From Thiotrichaceae bacterium (GTDB lineage: Bacteria > Pseudomonadota > Gammaproteobacteria > Thiotrichales > Thiotrichaceae): a stretch of 6,088 bases of DNA. Positions 1 through 6,088 of the stretch are shown here, piece by piece. The stretch lies in the NCBI GenBank assembly GCA_024762625.1, contig JANTHA010000134.1, forward strand, positions 1-6,088. Reading direction: 5' to 3'. Position 1 is the stretch's first letter, and each line of letters opens with the position of its first letter. The translations under genes and the position numbers were made by a program. A model generated the notes under the pieces. That model was not told the origin of the DNA. It worked only from the letters and a program-made list of their open reading frames with translations, and did no database searches.

Positions 1-1391
1 ATGAAGAAATCATCACCGACTATGCGCGCAAAGAACTCAAAAGCTATAAGGAACTGCCGATCAATTTCTATCAGATTCAGACCAAGTTTCGTGATGAGGT
101 GCGTCCACGCTTTGGCGTAATGCGCTCGCGTGAATTCATCATGAAAGACGCCTATTCCTTTCATCTCAGTCAGGAATCCTTACAACAAACCTACGACGCT
201 ATGTTTCAGGCCTACAACCGTATTTTCAGCCGCATGGGGCTGGAATTCCGCCCGGTTATGGCGGATACAGGCTCCATTGGCGGTAGCGCCTCGCATGAAT
301 TTCATGTGCTTGCGGAATCCGGCGAAGACGCCATCGCTTTCTCTACAGAGAGCGACTACGCCGCTAATGTTGAACTGGCTGAAGCACTGCCGCCTGCAGG
401 CGAACGCCCTGCTCCAGCTGAAGAAATGCAAACAGTCGCCACTCCGGATCAACACAGTATTGATGAGGTGGCTGACTACCTTGAAGTGGATGCTGACCGG
501 CTCATTAAAACATTGATTGTGCTCGCAGACGATCAACAGTCGGTGGTCGCTATCCTGATGCGCGGCAATGATGCGCTCAATGAAATCAAGGCCGAAAAAC
601 TGGCGGGCGTGTATAGCCCGCTCAGTTATGCAACGGATGAGCAAATCGTCGAAGCGCTGGGTTGCAACGCTGGCTCCATCGGTCCGGTCGGCCTTGCGGA
701 AAAAGGCGTTAAGGTCTACGCCGACCACGCCACACGCACCATGGCGGATTTTGTCTGTGGCGCAAATCAGGACGGACAACACCTTAGCGGCGTGAACTGG
801 GAGCGCGACCTGCCTGAAGCAGATTTCGTCGATGTGCGCAACGTGGCCGAAGGCGACCCCAGCCCTGACGGCAAGGGAACGCTCAGCATCCTGCGCGGCA
901 TTGAAGTCGGTCATATTTTCCAGCTAGGCGACAAGTACGCCAAAGCCATGGACGCCAAGGTGCTTAATGAAAACGGCAAGACTGAAATCATGATCATGGG
1001 GTGTTACGGAATCGGCGTTACGCGCGTTGTCGCCGCCAGCATCGAACAAAACCATGATGATAAGGGCATTATCTGGCCTACTGCGCTTGCGCCATTCCAG
1101 ATCAGCATCGTACCCATTAATTATCACAATTCAGATCAGGTTAAAGCCGCAACGGATTCATTATATGAAACATTAAACGAGGCGGGTTATGATGTGCTGC
1201 TGGATGACCGCAAGATGCGTCCGGGCGCGATGTTCGCCGACCATGAGCTGATTGGCATCCCTCATCGTTTAGTCGTCTCTGAACGCGGTCTAAAGGAAGG
1301 GCAACTGGAATTCAAATCCCGAACCGCTGAAGAAGCAGAAAACGTCGAACAGAGCGACATACTGGATTTCCTGAAGAACAGACTTGCTTGA
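1..1391 (+). CDS. proS: Prolyl-tRNA synthetase (class II, bacterial type with editing domain), 5'-truncated by window edge
   Basis: ProRS attaches proline to tRNA-Pro in the cytoplasm. The reading frame is open from base 3 and ends with TGA at 1389-1391, giving 462 residues. By comparison with the E. coli enzyme (about 572 aa, from memory) roughly the first 110 residues, including motif 1, lie outside the window. Fragment residues 27-53 form class II motif 2 ([19 protein letters not shown]). About 120-295 is the inserted editing domain that hydrolyses mischarged Ala-tRNA-Pro, with the conserved stretch NEIKAEKL. Residues 333-343 are motif 3 ([11 protein letters not shown]), carrying the ATP-binding arginine. 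About 364-462 is the anticodon-binding domain ([30 protein letters not shown]). An in-frame GTG at 99 is internal to motif 2 and cannot be the true start. The gene converges on groEL. No truncation or frameshift is seen. Confidence 0.96.
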   Translation, partial: EEIITDYARKELKSYKELPINFYQIQTKFRDEVRPRFGVMRSREFIMKDAYSFHLSQESLQQTYDAMFQAYNRIFSRMGLEFRPVMADTGSIGGSASHEFHVLAESGEDAIAFSTESDYAANVELAEALPPAGERPAPAEEMQTVATPDQHSIDEVADYLEVDADRLIKTLIVLADDQQSVVAILMRGNDALNEIKAEKLAGVYSPLSYATDEQIVEALGCNAGSIGPVGLAEKGVKVYADHATRTMADFVCGANQDGQHLSGVNWERDLPEADFVDVRNVAEGDPSPDGKGTLSILRGIEVGHIFQLGDKYAKAMDAKVLNENGKTEIMIMGCYGIGVTRVVAASIEQNHDDKGIIWPTALAPFQISIVPINYHNSDQVKAATDSLYETLNEAGYDVLLDDRKMRPGAMFADHELIGIPHRLVVSERGLKEGQLEFKSRTAEEAENVEQSDILDFLKNRLA

Positions 1392-1493
1392 GCAGAACTT
1401 TAAAAGAACTCGAGCAGAAATATAGAAAACAAGCAACGCTTTAGAGCCGCCAAATAAAAAACAGTCTTGAGCAATACATACGACTGAGCAGAA
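1390..1493. repeat. Three direct copies of the octamer gagcagaa after proS
   Basis: The octamer gagcagaa occurs at 1390-1397 (overlapping the proS stop), 1412-1419 and 1486-1493. The first and third copies are both preceded by t. The copies are unevenly spaced and lie in A-rich non-coding sequence. They may be chance or remnants of a small duplication; no function can be assigned. Apart from these, I see nothing in 1392-1497. Confidence 0.3.
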
Positions 1494-1497
1494 ACAA

Positions 1498-1524
1498 AAA
1501 AGGGACGCAAAATGCGTCCCTTTT
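1498..1524. terminator. Bidirectional rho-independent terminator between convergent proS and groEL
   Basis: Bases 1502-1509 (gggacgca) pair perfectly with 1513-1520 (tgcgtccc) around an aaa loop. The flanking A and T runs (1498-1501, 1521-1524) extend the stem to 12 bp. Read rightward, the hairpin ends in four T. Read leftward, it is followed by six T, then G and three more T, so it should work better for the groESL transcript. It is about 107 bases past the proS stop and about 190 past the groEL stop, and can serve both. Confidence 0.85.
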
Positions 1525-1560
1525 CATGGATAAAACAAAATGTATCCGGTATTCAATCTT

Positions 1561-1712
1561 TGATTTAAAGCAGGATTTTTGTTCAAGATCAAGGCGGGCG
1601 GTGAATCTCAGGATCGAAGTGTACAATATAACTCATGTTAGTACATGAATTAGCACATGAGAGTCTGAGATTCACTGCCCAACGCCGAGATTGGACAAAA
1701 AGACAATTTAAA

Positions 1713-1715
<3 letters not shown>
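1561..1715. repeat. Long imperfect inverted repeat ending at the groEL stop codon
   Basis: The left arm 1561-1611 and the reverse complement of the right arm 1665-1715 are both 51 bases. By hand alignment with short gaps they match at about 39 positions. The outermost nine bases (tgatttaaa) are identical, as are tttttgt, gggc and the innermost eleven (gtgaatctcag). The single change between the gggc and gtgaatctcag blocks is g versus a. The right arm's outer end is the groEL stop codon (TGA, read leftward), and similarity stops there: the groEL coding sequence is not duplicated on the left. The 53-base centre has its own dyad, ctcatgt (1632-1638) with acatgag (1655-1661). The groEL transcript would form a long hairpin here, upstream of the terminator. 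It could be a mRNA-stabilising structure, a small non-autonomous mobile element with terminal inverted repeats, or a local inverted duplication. I see no target-site duplication. Confidence 0.75.
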
Positions 1716-3374
<1,659 letters not shown>

Positions 3375-3415
3375 CTATAAAATTAGTTTTAAATTAATGA
3401 AAGATTGGGTCAGGA

Positions 3416-3709
3416 TTAGTCTTCGATGACAGCCAGGATATCTTCTTCTTTCATCATCAGTAATTCTTCACCATCAACCTTGACCGTGGTGCCAGCGTAT
3501 TGTCCGTATAAGACCTTGTCGCCTACTTTTACATCCATGGCTCGAACATCGCCAGAATCTGTGATTTTGCCATTGCCAACAGCGATGATTTCACCATTGT
3601 TTGGTTTTTCCTTACTGGCGTTATCGGGGATGATAATTCCGCCTGCCGTGGTTGTTTCCTCTTCTGATGGACGTACTAAAACACGGTCGTGTAAAGGACG
3701 AATAGTCAT
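3416..3709 (-). CDS. groES: 10 kDa co-chaperonin GroES
   Basis: GroES forms the heptameric lid that caps GroEL and encloses the folding chamber. The 97-residue product is the normal length. The N-terminal signature is [13 protein letters not shown]. The mobile loop that docks onto GroEL is about residues 17-32, with the hydrophobic triplet Ile25-Ile26-Ile27. The roof region and the conserved [15 protein letters not shown] segment (60-74) follow, and the C terminus is [10 protein letters not shown]. The start is fixed by a strong Shine-Dalgarno (aaaggag, 3716-3722, leftward) six bases before ATG. It is first in the groES-groEL operon, with a leader of roughly 105-110 bases after a CIRCE-controlled promoter. 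Confidence 0.99.
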   Translation of the reverse strand: MTIRPLHDRVLVRPSEEETTTAGGIIIPDNASKEKPNNGEIIAVGNGKITDSGDVRAMDVKVGDKVLYGQYAGTTVKVDGEELLMMKEEDILAVIED

Positions 3710-3753
3710 GTGTTACTCCTTTAAATAGTAATTTGATTTATAACGATTCAGAG

Positions 3754-3773
3754 TCCGGAATAATGCTTCCGGG
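3754..3773 (-). other. Small hairpin in the groES leader
   Basis: Bases 3755-3760 (ccggaa) and 3767-3772 (ttccgg) are perfect complements around a six-base loop, in the untranslated leader between the CIRCE operator and the groES Shine-Dalgarno. There is no T run, so it is not a terminator. It could stabilise the mRNA or take part in a leader switch; no function is established. Confidence 0.4.
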
Positions 3774-3796
3774 ATGCATTCTGGGAGTCATATTGA

Positions 3797-3823
3797 TTAG
3801 CACTCTCCCTTAATGAGTGCTAA
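3797..3823. promoter_or_regulatory. CIRCE operator (HrcA repressor site) for groESL
   Basis: The sequence ttagcactc, nine bases, gagtgctaa is an exact match to the CIRCE consensus TTAGCACTC-N9-GAGTGCTAA. CIRCE is the operator of the heat-shock repressor HrcA, whose activity is maintained by GroEL, giving a feedback loop. Read leftward, its first T is the last base of the sigma70-like -10 hexamer, so bound HrcA would cover the transcription start. hrcA itself is not in the window. Confidence 0.97.
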
Positions 3824-3851
3824 TGATAGGGTTCCATTTTTGAATTTCAAG
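3823..3851 (-). promoter_or_regulatory. groESL promoter: overlapping sigma32-like and sigma70-like elements
   Basis: Read leftward, CTTGAAA (3845-3851) is followed after 13 bases by CCCTAT (3826-3831). This closely fits the sigma32 (RpoH) heat-shock pattern CTTGAAA-N(11-16)-CCCCAT. The same bases also offer a sigma70-like pair: TTGAAA (3845-3850), a 16-base spacer and TATCAT (3823-3828, five of six to TATAAT). Transcription would begin inside the CIRCE operator, about 105-110 bases before groES. The -35 begins only six bases beyond the fxsA stop codon. Confidence 0.75.
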
Positions 3852-3857
3852 CATTTT

Positions 3858-4388
3858 TTATGATTTATTTTTTGACTTGGGTGATTGACCTGTTTGTTCG
3901 ATAAACCAGGTATCTTCATCAATTTCGGTAAATTCGCCTTCGACAACATCGCTTGTACTATCCCGGCTGTTTTTGCGCCATTCCGGGGTTTGAGAAAAAC
4001 CTCCCATGCCCGAAACCACCTGAACACTGGAGCGCTTGATGATTAACTTGGCAAGCAATTGCCGACTAAAGGGAAGCAAACATAAAAAGCCCATGGCGTC
4101 GGTAATAAAACCGGGCGTCATTAAAAGCGCGCCGCCCACTGCAAGCAGAATGCCTTCGACCATTTCCTGTGCTGGCAGTTTACCTTGCGAGATGGATTGC
4201 TGAAAACGCGCCAGGGTGGATAAGCCCTGCTGTCGCAGAAGCACAGCGCCGATAACTGCCGTTAACACTACCAGGAAAATCGTCCACCCAGGGCCCAGCA
4301 ATTCTGATGAGCCTGCTTTGATCAGGATATAGATTTCCAGAATGGGCAGAATAAAGAATAAAACGGCAAAAAAAGGAAATGTGCGCAT
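3858..4388 (-). CDS. fxsA: FxsA-family inner membrane protein
   Basis: FxsA is a small cytoplasmic-membrane protein. In E. coli, extra copies relieve the F-plasmid exclusion of phage T7; its normal biochemical role is unknown. The 176-residue product begins MRTFPFF, which aligns with the E. coli start MRWLPF. Hydrophobic segments are at about 4-23, 34-52 and 78-106. The last contains the family motif seen here as LLMTPGFITDAMGFLCLLP. The polar C-terminal tail includes VVEGEFTEID, a form of the usual EGEY-type motif. An in-frame TTG at 4403 would add five residues, but the ATG at 4388 fits the family better. Its Shine-Dalgarno is weak (ggtg). It lies upstream of and co-directional with groES, with the groESL promoter beginning just past its stop codon. 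With no terminator between them, readthrough into groESL is possible. Confidence 0.93.
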   Translation of the reverse strand: MRTFPFFAVLFFILPILEIYILIKAGSSELLGPGWTIFLVVLTAVIGAVLLRQQGLSTLARFQQSISQGKLPAQEMVEGILLAVGGALLMTPGFITDAMGFLCLLPFSRQLLAKLIIKRSSVQVVSGMGGFSQTPEWRKNSRDSTSDVVEGEFTEIDEDTWFIEQTGQSPKSKNKS

Positions 4389-4400
4389 AAAAACACCAAA

Positions 4401-4429
4401 CAAATACTGTCATTTTAACATGGCGTCAA
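4401..4429 (-). promoter_or_regulatory. Possible weak sigma70-like promoter for fxsA
   Basis: Read leftward, TTGACG (4424-4429, five of six to consensus) is followed after 17 bases by TATTTG (4401-4406, only three of six). The start site would fall almost at the fxsA ATG, leaving little or no leader, which counts against it. This is the best pair I could see nearby; the real promoter may lie further upstream. Confidence 0.2.
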
Positions 4430-4450
4430 AACGGCTCATTTCAATTAAAA

Positions 4451-4476
4451 GAGTCTTTGAAATGATGCAGAGACTC
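4451..4476. repeat. 9-bp dyad in the divergent fxsA / FGE-like intergenic region
   Basis: Bases 4451-4459 (gagtctttg) pair with 4468-4476 (cagagactc) around an eight-base loop. Eight of nine pairs are Watson-Crick, and the ninth is a T-G wobble in the rightward sense. Read leftward, the stem is followed by TTTTAATT, so it resembles a weak terminator or attenuator upstream of fxsA. Its position between divergent genes also suits an operator. Confidence 0.45.
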
Positions 4477-4517
4477 CGAAAAATCACATTTTGATGACCT
4501 AAATTATAACGGGATGC

Positions 4518-4547
4518 TTGTCATTCATGTATTATTGGTAGCATAAT
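4518..4547 (+). promoter_or_regulatory. Sigma70-like promoter for the FGE-like gene and rlmG
   Basis: TTGTCA (4518-4523, five of six) is followed after 18 bases by CATAAT (4542-4547, five of six) in an AT-rich stretch. Transcription would start near 4554, about 28 bases before the ATG at 4582. It is the only promoter I can see serving the two rightward genes. Confidence 0.55.
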
Positions 4548-4581
4548 ATTAGCATTCTTTAATATACTTTGATTGACGACC

Positions 4582-5490
4582 ATGACTGTTTCACGAAATA
4601 CGGCTTTTCAGAATAACGCGCAACATACCGATCATGCCCGACCTTTTTTGCCTGACCTAAACCGCCAGGAGATTGTTGATTTACAAAAACAACTGGCGCA
4701 GGACTTGAATCTGTCTGTTTATTTTACAGATACATTAAAGGATGGCGACAAAGGCCCCGAACTGGCGCTTATCCCCGCCGGGCAGTATGAAATGGGCTCA
4801 ACCGACAAGGAATTCGGGCACTTCCGGGAAGAATACCCGCAGCATTATTCGCACATAACCCAACCCTTTGCCATCGGCCGCTATACGGTCACCGCGGAAG
4901 AATTTGACAAGTTCCGCGCTGCAACCGAATGGCATTTACGCCCCGACCTGCTTTGGGCGCATGGCCGCGAACCTGTGATGAACATACGCTACGCCGACGC
5001 CGAATTATACCTGGAATGGCTCAGTAAAGAGACCGGGCAACGCTATCGCCTGCCGACCGAAGCCGAATGGGAATACGCAGCGCGCGCCGGTACGACCACC
5101 GCGTTCCATTTTGGCGATGAAGTTACCTGTAAGGAAGTCCATTTTGATTCCTTCTTCCCATATAACGAAGCGAAACAAAACAAACGCTGGTATCTGCCGC
5201 GCTGCATCCCGATGCAAAAGGCGCTGGAAGTTGGCTCCAAACCGCCCAACGCCTGGGGCTTGCATGAAGTCCATGGCAATGTCTGGGAATTAACCAGTAC
5301 GCCCTGGCAGGATTCACACGTTAACGCCAACCGCGATGGCTCCAACCCGGATCACATCAGCCAGTGGATCGTTACCAAGGGCGGCTCATGGTTTGATTCT
5401 GCGGTGTGGGCGCGCAGCGCATCCCGCAAAAAACGCCTCTATGATGAAATGGACACCAACCTGGGATTCCGCGTTGTTCGCGAACTCTAA
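4582..5490 (+). CDS. Formylglycine-generating-enzyme-like (SUMF1/FGE-sulfatase domain) protein lacking the catalytic cysteines
   Basis: The 302-residue product has an FGE-sulfatase domain covering about residues 60-302, after a polar, probably cytoplasmic N-terminal extension. I see no signal peptide or membrane segment. Family landmarks are LIPAGQYEMGS (63-73), GRYTVTAEEFDKF (99-111), the signature YRLPTEAEWEYAARAG (155-170), GLHEVHGNVWEL (226-237), KGGSW (266-270) and the C-terminal LGFRVVRE. True aerobic FGEs oxidise a sulfatase cysteine to formylglycine using two cysteines shortly after the GGS motif. Here those positions appear to be Asp272 and Ala277. The only cysteines are Cys183 and Cys208, outside that site. 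The fold is therefore clear, but FGE activity is unlikely; the family also includes EgtB- and PvdO-like proteins of other function. No sulfatase gene is nearby. A TTG at 4573 would add three residues; I prefer the ATG. Neither has a clear Shine-Dalgarno. rlmG follows 36 bases downstream. Confidence 0.85.
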   Translation: MTVSRNTAFQNNAQHTDHARPFLPDLNRQEIVDLQKQLAQDLNLSVYFTDTLKDGDKGPELALIPAGQYEMGSTDKEFGHFREEYPQHYSHITQPFAIGRYTVTAEEFDKFRAATEWHLRPDLLWAHGREPVMNIRYADAELYLEWLSKETGQRYRLPTEAEWEYAARAGTTTAFHFGDEVTCKEVHFDSFFPYNEAKQNKRWYLPRCIPMQKALEVGSKPPNAWGLHEVHGNVWELTSTPWQDSHVNANRDGSNPDHISQWIVTKGGSWFDSAVWARSASRKKRLYDEMDTNLGFRVVREL

Positions 5491-5526
5491 ACGAGTTGCA
5501 TTCATCCGTCCAGCCGGCGACCACCC

Positions 5527-6088
5527 ATGACGCCCGCCATCGAAACAGCGCAGGGACGCTTCAAACTGCAACGCCTGCCTGCTTCAGAGGGCGGAAAAAG
5601 CGGCAAGGCAGATCCGCTACGGGCATGGGACGCGGCCGACGAGCTGCTCCTGAACTATCTTGACGAACAACAACTACCCGCCGCAAACGCAGGCGACAAA
5701 CCGATTCTGCTGATCAATGATGCATTCGGCGCGCTGGCGGTTTCCCTTAACCGCTATAAACTGCATGGCTGGTCGGATTCCTTTGTGGCGCATCAGGCAA
5801 CCCTCAAAAACCTGCGGCTGAATAAGCTGGAAGCAAACTTTCAAATTATTCCCAGCATCGACGCACCCACGGACTGCTACGATCTGGTGCTGATCAAGAT
5901 ACCCAAAACGCTGGCCTTGCTGGAATACCAGCTAAGCCGCTTAAAATCACATATTTCAGAACAAAGCATTATCGTCGCCGCCGGCATGGTTAAACACATT
6001 CACCGCTCGACTTTGAACTGTTTTGAGAAACACATCGGAACCACAAGCACCTCGCTGGCCCGTAAAAAGGCGCGCCTGATTTTCGCAA
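5527..6088 (+). CDS. rlmG: Ribosomal RNA large subunit methyltransferase G (m2G1835 of 23S rRNA), 3'-truncated by window edge
   Basis: RlmG uses S-adenosylmethionine to methylate N2 of guanosine 1835 in 23S rRNA. The frame is open from ATG 5527 to the window end, giving 187 residues of a protein normally about 375-380 long. What is visible is the N-terminal RNA-recognition domain, a degenerate methyltransferase-like fold. Segments that match my recollection of E. coli RlmG are LQRLPA (14-19), PLRAWDAADELLL (30-42), LLINDAFGALAVSL (61-74), LVLIKIPKTLALLEYQL (120-136), IHRSTLNCFEKHIG (158-171) and SLARKKARLI (176-185). The catalytic domain with the SAM site and NPPF motif lies beyond the window. 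There is no in-frame ATG, GTG or TTG between the preceding TAA (5488-5490) and this ATG, which supports the start. No clear Shine-Dalgarno or separate promoter is visible, so it is probably co-transcribed with the FGE-like gene. Confidence 0.92.
   Translation, partial: MTPAIETAQGRFKLQRLPASEGGKSGKADPLRAWDAADELLLNYLDEQQLPAANAGDKPILLINDAFGALAVSLNRYKLHGWSDSFVAHQATLKNLRLNKLEANFQIIPSIDAPTDCYDLVLIKIPKTLALLEYQLSRLKSHISEQSIIVAAGMVKHIHRSTLNCFEKHIGTTSTSLARKKARLIFA

Noticed and set aside
180..914. A 244-codon open frame on the minus strand opposite proS
   Set aside because: It lies entirely within the well-conserved proS coding sequence, shows no recognisable domain, and is explained by codon bias of the sense gene.
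1441..1626. A 61-codon minus-strand open frame in the proS-groEL gap
   Set aside because: It runs through the bidirectional terminator and one arm of the inverted repeat, has no Shine-Dalgarno and a composition unlike a protein, so it is not a credible gene.
3797..4027. A 76-codon minus-strand open frame overlapping the end of fxsA and the CIRCE element
   Set aside because: It is out of frame with fxsA and ends inside the promoter/operator; fxsA is strongly supported by its family motifs.
5005..5571. Several short minus-strand frames opposite the FGE-like gene and the rlmG start
   Set aside because: They overlap each other and the conserved sense gene in different frames, and none has a recognisable product.

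Overview
The window looks like a housekeeping stretch of a gammaproteobacterial chromosome. The prolyl-tRNA synthetase has the bacterial long form with an internal editing domain. GroEL aligns with E. coli numbering without gaps up to at least Asp398. fxsA sits directly upstream of groES, as in the wider groESL neighbourhood of E. coli. The last gene is recognisable as rlmG, a 23S rRNA methyltransferase typical of Gammaproteobacteria. The groESL promoter carries a perfect CIRCE operator, which argues against Enterobacterales, where groESL lacks CIRCE. I cannot name a genus.

Layout, left to right. The 3' two-thirds or more of proS (+ strand, start outside the window) runs to 1391. It converges on a leftward block, fxsA (3858-4388), groES (3416-3709) and groEL (1713-3362). 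The 321-base gap between proS and groEL holds no credible gene. It contains three copies of an octamer, a bidirectional hairpin terminator (about 1498-1524) and a long imperfect inverted repeat (1561-1715) whose outer end coincides with the groEL stop codon. Right of fxsA, a 193-base divergent region with a 9-bp dyad and a good sigma70-like promoter leads to a rightward pair: a formylglycine-generating-enzyme-like gene without the catalytic cysteines (4582-5490), then the N-terminal part of rlmG (5527 to the window end).

How it works together. GroES and GroEL form the chaperonin. Their transcription appears to be set by a promoter placed just after the fxsA stop codon. It has a sigma32-like -35/-10 pair overlapping a sigma70-like one, with the CIRCE operator for the HrcA repressor starting at the -10. 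This implies both positive (RpoH) and negative (HrcA) heat-shock control. ProS charges tRNA-Pro and RlmG modifies 23S rRNA, so translation and protein folding dominate the region.

No clear new system is visible. The points most worth a second look are the long inverted repeat at the groEL stop, the dual-control groESL promoter, and the FGE-like protein that lacks its catalytic cysteines.
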